A DNA stretch of 64,000 nt from Oceanococcus sp964629015 (GTDB lineage: Bacteria > Pseudomonadota > Gammaproteobacteria > Nevskiales > Oceanococcaceae). The stretch is from the NCBI GenBank assembly GCA_964629015.1, contig CAZVMN010000014.1:8406-72405 (forward strand). Direction: 5' to 3'. This document shows, in pieces, positions 42,158-51,044 of this stretch. The position numbers and the translations under genes were made by a program. Under the pieces are notes generated by a model, which had not been told where the DNA came from, made no database searches, and was given only the letters and a program-made list of their open reading frames with translations. Numbering within the stretch: the first letter of the stretch is position 1; the number at the start of each line of letters is the position of its first letter.

Positions 42158-44389
42158 TTATTTGTCGTTCATTTTCGAACCATAGGCGTAGTGGTAGTTG
42201 TACCGGCTGTAGCCATAGCGTCTGGCCGATTGGCTGACCATATTCATCACAGCTCCTTTCAAGTTAGCGCCCACTAACTGTAAGCGCTTGATACTTTCTA
42301 CCAATTCGCGATGCGGATGCACTCCCGCAGCGGCCACCAAGAGCGTGCACCCTGAACGTTGCGCCAGTATGCCAGCGTCCGCCACTGCCAGATTGGGAGG
42401 ACTGTCAAGAAAAACCACATCATGCTGTTCGCTCAGCGTTTGAAGCAGCGTTTCAAATCGCTCGGTGGAAAGCAATTCACTCGGGTTGGGCGGAATCGTA
42501 CCGGTAGTCAAATAGCACAAACCAGCCACTTCCGTTGTCTGTAGTACATCCTCAAGACTGGCACGATCGACCAGATAGTCCGCGAGACCGGGCTTGCGTT
42601 TCCCCCCCATGTATTCGTGCACCGTACCGCGGCGCATATCGCAATCCACCACCACCACGCTTTTGCCGGCCATCGCATAGGCGTCGGCAAGATTCGCACA
42701 GATAAATGTTTTGCCGATCCCGGGCCGCGGCCCAGTGATCAGCACAATATTGTTCGGCGCTTCATGTAGGGCGAAATGAAGGCTGGTACGAAGGCTCTTT
42801 ATGGCTTCCACAGCAATGCTGTCTGAGGCGCCGCGCTGTAGGGTATGCAGACCACCCGCGTGCTTTTTCATCAACTGAGCAAGCCTACCTTGATCCTTGC
42901 TCATCGGCACATTGGCATAAACCGGCAGCCCCATTTGCTGCTCCAGCACCTGCGGGTCATCAACTGTGGCGGTAAGCATGCGGCGCAGGAACACAGTGGC
43001 CAAGCCGAGCAAGCCGCCCAACATAATGGACAGGGCCAGTATCAAAGGTTTCTTAGGTTTCACCGGATCCAGGGGCAGGGCCGCGTAATCAATGATACGA
43101 ACGGTGCCCACCGTACCGGCCTTGGCCACTTCCAGTTGCTGCGCGCTGTTAAGTAGGCTGGTGTACAACTCTGTGTTCACTTTGACATCGCGGGTCAAAC
43201 GCAACAGTTCCTGCTGTGTTTCCGGCAGATTCTTGATCTCGCCTTCCAGAGACTTGCGGTTCGCTTCAACATCCGCAATCTGGCTGTCCAGAGCCTGAAT
43301 TGTGGGATGGGTGGGCTGAAAACGCTGCAGCAACTGCTTGCGCTGCTGGGCCAACTCCAGGCGCAAACCTTCCAGTTGAGCAGACCGCTGCAGAATGATT
43401 TCTGTTTCCTGCATCAGATCGGCACTGCCACGGCTTGATCGATAAAGATTCAGCTCGGCCTCGGCGACGTCCAACTTGCCGCGAAGGTCCGGCAGTTGGC
43501 CTTTGAGATAGCTCAGGGTTTGCTCGGCTTCTTCACCCTTGCGCTCAACATTTTGCCGCAGATAATTGTTGGCAATGCTATTCAGCACCTCGCGCGCCTG
43601 CTGGCCTCGCTCGGCCTCCAGCGACATAGAAATAATTCCACTGTCTTTGCCTTTCTCCGCCACCGAAAGTCGCGATTTCAACGACGATACTGCCTTGAGC
43701 GGATCCAGTCGGCGCAGATTGAATTCCTGCCCGGGTTCGGCCCGCAGCTCAGAAACCATGAGCTGCAAATCCCAACCTTCGAGCGCCAAACGCTGCCCAG
43801 CCTGACCACGCGCTATGACCGCCCCGCCAGGGCTTATCAAGGCGTAAGCTCCAACCTCTTCGCCCAGCGCCCGAATCGTGAACATTTTGTTCAACAATGG
43901 TTCAGGCACATCAAAACTGGTCACGCGGAGAAACTGCCCGCCAACTGCGGCGGTTCCTGGCATCCAGGGCTGCGGTGGTCGACCGGCACGTTTGTCTTTC
44001 AGGCGCGCCAGCCCCTCTCCTATGATCGGCAGCTGCTTCATGGATACGTCCAGATACAGCTTGAGATCACGAATGGTTCGACCCAACACCAAGCGACTTT
44101 TAATCAGTTCGATCTCGCCAGTGGCCGGGCTGGATGTAGCCAGCATTTCTCCCATTTCACCAAACACCGCGCCCAGATTGCCACTGCCCTCATCTTCAAT
44201 CTGGACCAGCGCATCGGCCTGATAGATCGGCGTGGCGAGCAGCGCGAAAGCCACACCGAACACAACGCAAAGTAAGGTGACGAATACGATCAGCCACTTG
44301 CCATCGAGAATGATTTCGAGCATTTCGCCAAGATCGATCTCATCATCGGTGCTGGTGTCGATTTGCACCTGATTCGAATTTTGACTCAT
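42158..44389 (-). CDS. Wzc-like polysaccharide co-polymerase with BY-kinase domain
   Basis: A 743-residue inner-membrane protein. An N-terminal Wzz domain with a helix at residues 33-54, a long coiled-coil periplasmic section (residues 270-420) and a second helix near residue 455 are followed by a cytoplasmic tyrosine kinase. Walker A is GPRPGIGKTF, the A' motif is VVDCDMRRG, and the C-terminal Tyr cluster is RRYGYSRYNYHYAYG with six tyrosines. It controls chain length and export with Wza through cycles of autophosphorylation. No cognate Wzb phosphatase lies in this window. It is four bases downstream of wza. Confidence 0.92.
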   Translation of the reverse strand: MSQNSNQVQIDTSTDDEIDLGEMLEIILDGKWLIVFVTLLCVVFGVAFALLATPIYQADALVQIEDEGSGNLGAVFGEMGEMLATSSPATGEIELIKSRLVLGRTIRDLKLYLDVSMKQLPIIGEGLARLKDKRAGRPPQPWMPGTAAVGGQFLRVTSFDVPEPLLNKMFTIRALGEEVGAYALISPGGAVIARGQAGQRLALEGWDLQLMVSELRAEPGQEFNLRRLDPLKAVSSLKSRLSVAEKGKDSGIISMSLEAERGQQAREVLNSIANNYLRQNVERKGEEAEQTLSYLKGQLPDLRGKLDVAEAELNLYRSSRGSADLMQETEIILQRSAQLEGLRLELAQQRKQLLQRFQPTHPTIQALDSQIADVEANRKSLEGEIKNLPETQQELLRLTRDVKVNTELYTSLLNSAQQLEVAKAGTVGTVRIIDYAALPLDPVKPKKPLILALSIMLGGLLGLATVFLRRMLTATVDDPQVLEQQMGLPVYANVPMSKDQGRLAQLMKKHAGGLHTLQRGASDSIAVEAIKSLRTSLHFALHEAPNNIVLITGPRPGIGKTFICANLADAYAMAGKSVVVVDCDMRRGTVHEYMGGKRKPGLADYLVDRASLEDVLQTTEVAGLCYLTTGTIPPNPSELLSTERFETLLQTLSEQHDVVFLDSPPNLAVADAGILAQRSGCTLLVAAAGVHPHRELVESIKRLQLVGANLKGAVMNMVSQSARRYGYSRYNYHYAYGSKMNDK

Positions 44390-44393
44390 GCCA

Positions 44394-45488
44394 TCAATTG
44401 CCCGCGTTGGCGGCGGTAGCGCTTGAACTCACAATGCCAAAGAACGGCAGCAACTGGCTCACAACACGGCCCCAGCGAATGATGCCGGTTTGATCCACGT
44501 AAACCACGTCCCCCGGTTGCAGCTCAAACGACTGAGCCACAAGCAGCTGCAACGGATCGTCACCGTCCAACCAGTGCACTGCAGGGCGCCCTCCCTGGCT
44601 GCGCATAACCAGAATACGTTCGGGTTGCGAGGATTCCGGCGTCAGACCATTGGCCGCCCCCAGCGCATCGGCAAGGGTACGCACCGAATCAGACAACCCG
44701 ACGGTGGTAGGGCGGCGCACTTCACCCAAAACATTCACGCGGCGGTCGGCGCTGCTGCCAATATGCAGGGTGTCCCCCGCTTTCAACAACGGGTTCAGAC
44801 GCGCATCACCGCTTTCGGTGTAACGCTTGAAATCGATTTGGTAGGTGGAGTCATCGCGGCTCAAGCTGACGTGACGTGTGTCTGCCATCTCGTTCAAGCC
44901 GCCAGCCAGCGCAATCGCATCGGAAACATGTATTGGAGTGTTACGCAACGAAATGACGCCCGGCTGATTCACCGCGCCACCAACGCTGACGCGCTGACTG
45001 AAAAATTGAATGACGCGCACATCAACCTGCGGATCACGAATCACCCGAGACAAGCAGGACTGCAAGCGCGATCGCAATTCAGCACGGGTGGTTCCGGCTG
45101 CGCTGAAACGCCCACAGTAGGGGTAGTACATGGTGCCGTCGCTGTCGATCAACTGACCGGCGGCTTCCGCTGAACGAAACTCACCCGCGGGGATGGTCAA
45201 CTCGGGGTGATCCCAGACTGTGACATTGACCACATCGCCCGGGCCCAAGCGGTAACCATCAAAAGCCAGCTGCGGTGGGAAGTTCTGTTCGACCTCGGCG
45301 GGCGGCTGGATCTGCATTTTGAACACCGGCACGCGCAAACTCTTACCGGTTCGCGAATCGCGAGCAATCACTTCATATCCTTCGCCCACACCACCGGCGT
45401 ACATGCCCGGCGCCAACGCGCATCCGGAAACAATCGACACCGCCGCCACGCTCAGGAGTAGTTGGGTCAATACCTTGGTTCGCTTCAT
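44394..45488 (-). CDS. Wza-like outer-membrane polysaccharide export lipoprotein
   Basis: A 364-residue lipoprotein (lipobox VSGC, Cys near residue 23). The Poly_export domain begins with YRLGPGDVVNVTVWDHPELT near residue 80. SLBB-type repeats follow (VSVGGAVNQPGVISLRNTPIHV; VNVLGEVRRPTTV), and a C-terminal helix-like segment ends the protein. It should form the octameric exit channel for the polymer. It is transcribed between the YjbH-like and Wzc genes with 4- and 14-base spacers. Confidence 0.92.
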   Translation of the reverse strand: MKRTKVLTQLLLSVAAVSIVSGCALAPGMYAGGVGEGYEVIARDSRTGKSLRVPVFKMQIQPPAEVEQNFPPQLAFDGYRLGPGDVVNVTVWDHPELTIPAGEFRSAEAAGQLIDSDGTMYYPYCGRFSAAGTTRAELRSRLQSCLSRVIRDPQVDVRVIQFFSQRVSVGGAVNQPGVISLRNTPIHVSDAIALAGGLNEMADTRHVSLSRDDSTYQIDFKRYTESGDARLNPLLKAGDTLHIGSSADRRVNVLGEVRRPTTVGLSDSVRTLADALGAANGLTPESSQPERILVMRSQGGRPAVHWLDGDDPLQLLVAQSFELQPGDVVYVDQTGIIRWGRVVSQLLPFFGIVSSSATAANAGN

Positions 45489-45502
45489 GGATGTGTTCGT
45501 CC

Positions 45503-47278
45503 TTACTGCCTGCTTCTGTTTTCAATATAGATGGGGGACATGCGCCATTGATCGAGCACGTCGTCGATCAAATCCCGCTGGGGCACAAATTCACGCATGA
45601 AATTTGGCCGAATCCGATTGCGCCCATTGTCTGTGTCAACCTGAGTTTCCAACGTCGGTTGGAAATGCGGCGCGCCCGACACGCTGAAATGACGCGTCTG
45701 CCATGCGCGCCGTCCTGTCAGCGGAACACTCACAGCGTAGCCAATGGCTTTATCGTCTTCCCCAATTTTCCCGTACAACCCCAAACGTACACGCCCAATA
45801 TAACGAAACAGGTCGATTCGGGTTCCATGATCGTCGTATTGGAAATCTCCAGTTGTGATCTGGATCGCATACTCAGACGGCTTCAACCACGCGAATACAC
45901 GCCCAAGTACCTGTCGCTGAGCAACAACTCCGGTCAACCCGGGCGCATCGAATTCCGTGGCGCTGACATGAATCGCCGCGCGGCCGCGCGCGATGCTCAG
46001 CGCCCCCTCCAGCCTCGAGTAGTCGTACAATTCTTCCCGGATGCGGGTTTGGCCAAGCTGTCCTTGTAGCACCAAGCCGGGCAATGGATGCAAGGTGAGT
46101 TGAGCAGCGCCCTCGTAAAATCCACTCTGAAAGCGATCTGCGCGGAAATTTCCGCGGTCGTCGTATTCATCAGAATCATCGACTGGCGCATCCCACACAC
46201 CATAAATACTCAGCCCGAGAGGCAGGTAAAGCTGCAACGACCCACGAGCTGCAAAGCTATAGTCGAATCGCCCATAGTCATTTCCCACTGCATATCGTAG
46301 CGCCGGCTCCAGCCTAATTTGAGCATGCACCGGGGCCCAACGCGGGCGGATGACCTGGCGCAACCCAGCGTCCCAACCCACTCTGTAGGTGCCCTGATCG
46401 CAGTGCAGCATCAACATGGGCATTTGCTGCGCGCCATAGTGAACATCGCGCGCGCAGTGCGGACCACCGGCTTCGGAGCTAGTCTGACCACCCGCATACA
46501 GTCCGGCAACATCGTCCGCCCCCCAAGGAAACAGGACAAAATCGCTCCAAGCGCCATCTTCCTGCGATAAGGCCGCCGGTACGTAGGAGCCCTGCCCCGG
46601 CGTAATGTCTTGATTCAGATTGACCTGAAACCCGGCCGCATAAGCGAATTCGGTTTCTTCGTTGCTGCTGTAGTACGCCCTGGCGAATAAGGTCGTGCGC
46701 CGAATGGGATAGCTCAACTGCACGCCAGCCTGAGATTCGGCCGCGTCGTGATCCGCCATCAAGGTTAACCACGATACCGGTTGATAGGCGACACCACCGA
46801 ACACGCCATCAAGCGAAGCGCCTTCATCATCCGCCGCGCCAACGCCCAAAGAAACACGAAAATCGTCAGTGCGCCAATCGGCCACCGCGAAATAGGCAGG
46901 ATCCAGACTGGTGGCTTCGCCGGCAAAATCTCGCGCTCCGACCGCAACCCGAAAGGCCTCCGAGCGGAACAATTGAAGCTTGAAGTGTCCCGACAAATCA
47001 TTGTAATTCCGACGCCCAGTGGCCTCGTCGTACCATGTGGTCAGCCGCGCACCAAACTCCAGCCACGACGCAGGCGCGAACTGCACCTGGTCGGTCTCGG
47101 AGCGCTCAAGGCTTTGCGCCCGCGGGTCGGTGACCGCGATGACGCCAGTGTCATGCTGGTAGACAAAGCTGTTCGGGGCGAGCATCCCGGCATCCGGCGC
47201 ACTGATAAGCCCAGAACCACCGCCTGATAACGCCAAACCGCTGGCCGTAGCCAGTGCTGCAAAGCTATTTACGGGCAT
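45503..47278 (-). CDS. YjbH-like outer-membrane exopolysaccharide protein
   Basis: A 591-residue protein of the YjbH/DUF940 group: LISAPDAGMLAPNSFVYQ near residue 25 is the family opening, followed by many barrel-like strands (YNDLSGHFKLQLF, GVQLSYPIRRTTLFARAYYS). YjbH works with GfcB-D homologues in exopolysaccharide export in E. coli. The visible start ATG 47278 has no ribosome-binding site and lies directly after a terminator-like hairpin. The N-terminus lacks the usual basic residues of a signal peptide, so a start slightly downstream or an unusual start is possible. Confidence 0.7.
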   Translation of the reverse strand: MPVNSFAALATASGLALSGGGSGLISAPDAGMLAPNSFVYQHDTGVIAVTDPRAQSLERSETDQVQFAPASWLEFGARLTTWYDEATGRRNYNDLSGHFKLQLFRSEAFRVAVGARDFAGEATSLDPAYFAVADWRTDDFRVSLGVGAADDEGASLDGVFGGVAYQPVSWLTLMADHDAAESQAGVQLSYPIRRTTLFARAYYSSNEETEFAYAAGFQVNLNQDITPGQGSYVPAALSQEDGAWSDFVLFPWGADDVAGLYAGGQTSSEAGGPHCARDVHYGAQQMPMLMLHCDQGTYRVGWDAGLRQVIRPRWAPVHAQIRLEPALRYAVGNDYGRFDYSFAARGSLQLYLPLGLSIYGVWDAPVDDSDEYDDRGNFRADRFQSGFYEGAAQLTLHPLPGLVLQGQLGQTRIREELYDYSRLEGALSIARGRAAIHVSATEFDAPGLTGVVAQRQVLGRVFAWLKPSEYAIQITTGDFQYDDHGTRIDLFRYIGRVRLGLYGKIGEDDKAIGYAVSVPLTGRRAWQTRHFSVSGAPHFQPTLETQVDTDNGRNRIRPNFMREFVPQRDLIDDVLDQWRMSPIYIENRSRQ

Positions 47279-47314
47279 AGAAAAAAACCGGCACTGACGA
47301 GGTCAGTGCCGGTT
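47279..47314 (-). terminator. Terminator-like hairpin between the lipoprotein and YjbH genes
   Basis: On the minus strand AAACCGGCACTGAC / GTCAGTGCCGGTTT forms a 14-bp stem with a three-base loop, followed directly by TTTTTTCT and the YjbH ATG. It is the strongest terminator seen in the window. Since the downstream operon starts at once, it may act as an attenuator. Confidence 0.85.
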
Positions 47315-47377
47315 TGCTTTAGAGAGTCAGAGACAAATCACCGAGCACGGCATGCCGACGCCAGGTGCGCAAGAGGT

Positions 47378-48052
47378 TTATTGCGTGCTGCCGCTCGAAC
47401 CTGATGCCGTTCCGGTCACCGCCGACGCCACTACAATATCCGTGAGATGGTCGGTCTGAACAATGACATTACCATTACTACCCACGGTTGCAGTCCCTTC
47501 AAAGCGACGCTCCCCGGTGGTTTCGTCAACACTCAAAATGCCGACCGTACGACCCTGCGGCAGGCCCGTTTTGATACGAATGGTGATCGCCGGGTCGAAC
47601 TGCTTGATCGACTGGCCACCGGCCGCCACGTTCACGCGAGCAAAACCGGCGACGTTGATGACGATGGGCTTGGAGTTATCCAGGCTCTGTCCCAGAGCAC
47701 TAGCGAGAGCGGATGCGACCTGAGCATCGGTGAACTCGTTGCCGCCTGTCACCTCATCTTGCGATGCGACGGAGCCATCAAACGCTACGACGGTGAGCGT
47801 CACGTTCGAGCCATCAATGGTCTGCCCACTGCCATTGATCAGCTTGGTGCCTTGCGGAATCAAAGCCGTTGCCGACGCGTCAGGATTTGTTGAACTGGCG
47901 GCAATAGCCTGCAGCGACGCGCTATCCACATCCCCAGTAGCGGTTGCAGTCGCTGGTACTGATGACACGACGTCAACATCGTTGCCAGAGCATGCTGCTA
48001 GCAATACAACAGAAAACAGTGCCGTAAATACGGCTTTTTGGCGGACATCCAT
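47378..48052 (-). CDS. Lipoprotein of unknown function upstream of the export genes
   Basis: A 224-residue exported protein. The signal peptide ends in the lipobox LLAAC (Cys near residue 21). The mature part is rich in Ser, Thr, Ala, Gly and Asp, and ends with a Ser/Gly tail. A repeating beta-like pattern (VTLTVVAFDGS, AITIRIKTGLPQGRTVGILSVD) suggests an Ig-like or beta-sandwich surface protein. No family recognised. ATG 48052 is chosen because the signal peptide starts there. It is bracketed by a promoter-like sequence and a strong terminator, and may be a cell-surface component of the polysaccharide system. Confidence 0.6.
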   Translation of the reverse strand: MDVRQKAVFTALFSVVLLAACSGNDVDVVSSVPATATATGDVDSASLQAIAASSTNPDASATALIPQGTKLINGSGQTIDGSNVTLTVVAFDGSVASQDEVTGGNEFTDAQVASALASALGQSLDNSKPIVINVAGFARVNVAAGGQSIKQFDPAITIRIKTGLPQGRTVGILSVDETTGERRFEGTATVGSNGNVIVQTDHLTDIVVASAVTGTASGSSGSTQ

Positions 48053-48087
48053 GGTGAAACCCCATATTCTTCTGGACCGGTTCCGCG

Positions 48088-48115
48088 ATACTACATCAAA
48101 ACCGCGCCGCGCCAA
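48088..48115 (-). promoter_or_regulatory. Candidate sigma-70 promoter of the lipoprotein (and possibly export operon)
   Basis: On the minus strand TTGGCG (48115-48110) and TAGTAT (48093-48088) are 16 bases apart, ending 35 bases upstream of ATG 48052. It is the nearest clear box pair upstream of the YjbH-wza-wzc genes. Confidence 0.45.
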
Positions 48116-48123
48116 ATGAAGTC

Positions 48124-49131
48124 TTACCAACGCATCAAAACTGCGCCCCAGGTAAACCCGGCCCCAAACGCCGCCGCACAAACCAGATCTCCCCGCTTGA
48201 CGCGACCCAGTTCCAAAGCATCCATGAGACACAAGGGAATGGTCGCCGCGGTGGTATTGCCAAGCTTGTGAATGTTGTTGTGGACTTTGGACTCATCCAA
48301 ACGCAACAACTTGCCAACCATTTCGTTGATGCGCAGATTGGCTTGGTGTGGGATCAACATGTCGAGATCCTGAATACCCAAACCTTCGGCTTCCAGCACT
48401 TCCATCACCACTTCCGGCATGCGCTTGACCGCCGTCTTGAAGACTTTCTGGCCTTCCATGTTGGGGTACTGCAACGCATCGTCCAGATTGGCATGCTCGA
48501 TGAAGTGCTCACGCCCTGGCGCCATGCCCGGGTACTGCATGGCCAAGCATTCCGCATCAGCCCCATCTGAATGCATACGGCTACTGAGGATGCCACGCTC
48601 GGGATCATTGCTGACACCCAGAACCGCAGCACCCGCAGCATCGCCGAACAACACAGTGACAGTCCGACCACGGGTGGTCTTGTCCAATGCCTTGGAATGA
48701 ACCTCGCCACCGATCAGCAGCACCTTTTTGTATTGGCCCGACCGAATAAAGACATCGGCCATTTGCAAGCCATAAACAAAGCCGGAACATTGCTCACGGA
48801 TGTCAAAAGCCGGCACAGGTCCGATACCCAGTTCACGCTGAACCAGCACACCGCAACCGGGGAAGTAATAGTCAGGTGACAGCGTGGCGTAGATGATGCA
48901 GTCAATCTCGCCCGGCTCAACGCCAGCATCCTCTAGCGCAGCCTTGGCCGCTTTGACGCCCATGGTGTAGTTGCCTTCTTCGGCATCCACCCAACGTCGC
49001 TCTTCAATGCCCGATCGCTCCACAATCCATTCGTGGCTGGTGTCCATGACCCCGGCCAGATCATGATTGGTGACTACCTTGGGCGGCAGATATCTGCCCA
49101 GGCCCAAAATGCGACTACGCACTTCCGCCAT
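48124..49131 (-). CDS. Beta-ketoacyl-ACP synthase III (FabH) family protein
   Basis: A 335-residue thiolase-fold condensing enzyme. The catalytic Cys is in DIREQCSGFVYGL near residue 113, His in IPHQANLRIN near residue 255, and Asn in LGNTTAATIP near residue 285. SGIEERRWVD near residue 40 is the conserved N-terminal signature. FabH enzymes start fatty-acid synthesis from acetyl-CoA; the absence of other fab genes nearby means a secondary role, such as a non-acetyl starter or OleA-like chemistry, is possible. ATG 49131 is favoured over 49191. Confidence 0.88.
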   Translation of the reverse strand: MAEVRSRILGLGRYLPPKVVTNHDLAGVMDTSHEWIVERSGIEERRWVDAEEGNYTMGVKAAKAALEDAGVEPGEIDCIIYATLSPDYYFPGCGVLVQRELGIGPVPAFDIREQCSGFVYGLQMADVFIRSGQYKKVLLIGGEVHSKALDKTTRGRTVTVLFGDAAGAAVLGVSNDPERGILSSRMHSDGADAECLAMQYPGMAPGREHFIEHANLDDALQYPNMEGQKVFKTAVKRMPEVVMEVLEAEGLGIQDLDMLIPHQANLRINEMVGKLLRLDESKVHNNIHKLGNTTAATIPLCLMDALELGRVKRGDLVCAAAFGAGFTWGAVLMRW

Positions 49132-49211
49132 TGCTCGCTCCGGTGATTGATGCGTCGATAGTAGCAGGTGTCGCCGCCGCCGGGACCCCAAAAACGAGCG
49201 AATGCAGCCGT

Positions 49212-49239
49212 GCTATAAATTGATTGAAGAACAACTCAA
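49212..49239 (-). promoter_or_regulatory. Candidate promoter of the FabH-like gene
   Basis: Minus-strand TTGAGT (49239-49234) and TATAGC (49217-49212) are 16 bases apart, about 80 bases upstream of ATG 49131. The boxes match the consensus only partly. Confidence 0.35.
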
Positions 49240-49396
49240 ATGCCGCCTGCGCGGAAGGTGCTGAGCGCTACACCGCCCCAATCTGACCTGTTCCGACGGA
49301 GATTCGGCCGGTCCACCCATCCGCGAGTGAGCTCACCTGCTGCGCATGAGCGCAACCCACCATGCGGAGCTGAAAAGCTCTCTGGAGACTAAAGAC

Positions 49397-51028
49397 ATGA
49401 AAAGAATCGGCAAACGCTATCGAACCGGCCGTGCAGACGACCATTACGATGCGATCGTCATCGGCTCCGGCATCGGCGGACTGTGCAACGCGGCGCTGCT
49501 GTCAAAACTGGGGCAAAAAGTCGCCGTGTTTGAACAGCACTACACCGCTGGTGGCTTTACCCATTCCTACGAACGCGAAGGTTACGAATGGGACGTGGGC
49601 GTGCACTATGTGGGTGAAGTCCACAAGCCGCACTCGCCACTGCGCCGCATCTTCGATGTGATCAGCGACGGTCGCCTGGAATGGGCGCCGATGGACGACA
49701 TCTACGACCGCATCATCGTCAACGGCCGCAGTTACGACTTTCCGGCTGGCCGCGACAACTTCGTCGCCGCGATGAAAGGCTATTTCCCGGACGAAGCCGA
49801 CGCGATTGATGCCTATGTGGAGCTGGTCGACAACGTCGCCCGCGCAGCGCGAAAACTGTTCGCCGGCCAGGCCATGCCACCGTGGTTGGCCAAGGCCTAC
49901 AACATCACCCGCGGTATGCAGATTCCCAAGCAAACGCTGATGAAAACACGCGAGGTGCTGGAGTCACTGACCAGCAACCAGGAACTCATCGCGGTGCTCA
50001 CCGGGCAATGGGGCGATTACGGCATGGTGCCTGCCGAAGCCACATTCTTTATGCATGCGTCGGTGGTCAAACACTATTTCGGTGGCGGCAGCTATCCGGT
50101 CGGCGGCTCATGGAAGATCGCCGAAACCATCGTTCCGACCATTCGCGCCAGCGGCGGTGAAGTCTTCACCTACGCCCGCGTGGATGGCATCCATCTGGAA
50201 AATGGCAGCGCCGTCGGCGTACGCATGGACACCGGCGACATCATCCGCGCCGACAAGATCATCAGCGCCACCGGCGCCCGCATCACCTACGAAAAACTGC
50301 TGCCGGACGACGCGCGCAAAAAACTCGGGGTGGAGCGCAAGATGCAGAGCGTGAAGCCGTCCAGCGCCCACCTGTGCCTGTATGTCGGACTCAAAGGCAG
50401 CGCCGAAGAACTCGACATCCCAAAAACCAATCTGTGGATCTACCCGTCACCCGACCATGAAGGCAACATCGAACGGTTTCTGGCTGACCCCAGCCAGGAC
50501 TTCCCGCTGCTCTACATCAGCTTTCCGTCGGCCAAAGATCCCGATTGGCCGCAGAACTATCCCGGCAAAAGCACGGTTGAAGTTCTCACCCTCGGCCCCT
50601 ACGACTGGTTTGAGAAATGGCAGGACAAAACCTGGAACCAACGCGGCGAAGATTACGACGCCTTCAAGGAAACGTTCTCAAAGCGCCTGCTTGATGAGCT
50701 GTTCAAGCACATGCCGCAACTGGAACCGGCGCTGGACTACTACGAACTCTCCACACCGCTGTCCACGCAATGGTTCCAGCTCAATGATCGCGGCGAAATC
50801 TACGGCCTGGATCATGACCCGGAGCGCTTCAAGCAGGATTGGCTGCACCCGGTTTCGCCGATCAAGAATTTATATCTGACGGGTCAGGATGTGGTCACAG
50901 CCGGGGTTGGCGGCGCACTGATTGGCGGCCTGATGACAACCGGCGCGATGCTGGGCCCACGCAAGTTCCAGGATGTGATGAAAATGCTCAAAACCTGGGA
51001 GAAACCCGAAGGCTCAACGGCGGCGTGA
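49397..51028 (+). CDS. Phytoene desaturase / carotenoid-isomerase-like FAD oxidoreductase
   Basis: A 543-residue enzyme with the dinucleotide fold YDAIVIGSGIGGLCNAALL at residues 17-35 and the C-terminal FAD segment TGQDVVTAGVGGALIGG near residue 495. EQHYTAGGFTHSYEREGYEWDVGVHYVG (in parts AGGFTHSY and DVGVHYVG) resembles the CrtISO/retinol-saturase group more than bacterial CrtI. No other carotenoid genes are visible, so the substrate may be a lipid. ATG 49397 is chosen because TGGAGA stands at a good distance upstream; the longer frame from 49346 is less likely. Confidence 0.8.
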   Translation: MKRIGKRYRTGRADDHYDAIVIGSGIGGLCNAALLSKLGQKVAVFEQHYTAGGFTHSYEREGYEWDVGVHYVGEVHKPHSPLRRIFDVISDGRLEWAPMDDIYDRIIVNGRSYDFPAGRDNFVAAMKGYFPDEADAIDAYVELVDNVARAARKLFAGQAMPPWLAKAYNITRGMQIPKQTLMKTREVLESLTSNQELIAVLTGQWGDYGMVPAEATFFMHASVVKHYFGGGSYPVGGSWKIAETIVPTIRASGGEVFTYARVDGIHLENGSAVGVRMDTGDIIRADKIISATGARITYEKLLPDDARKKLGVERKMQSVKPSSAHLCLYVGLKGSAEELDIPKTNLWIYPSPDHEGNIERFLADPSQDFPLLYISFPSAKDPDWPQNYPGKSTVEVLTLGPYDWFEKWQDKTWNQRGEDYDAFKETFSKRLLDELFKHMPQLEPALDYYELSTPLSTQWFQLNDRGEIYGLDHDPERFKQDWLHPVSPIKNLYLTGQDVVTAGVGGALIGGLMTTGAMLGPRKFQDVMKMLKTWEKPEGSTAA

Positions 51029-51044
51029 AAACCGCTAGCGGGGA

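Noticed and set aside
19809..48052. Insertion sequences at the borders of the polysaccharide locus
   Set aside because: No transposase motif or terminal inverted repeats could be recognised, despite the gaps and composition shifts.
51034..51043. Bidirectional terminator between the oxidoreductase and carbonic anhydrase genes
   Set aside because: The palindrome CCGCTAGCGG is short and lacks flanking T-runs.
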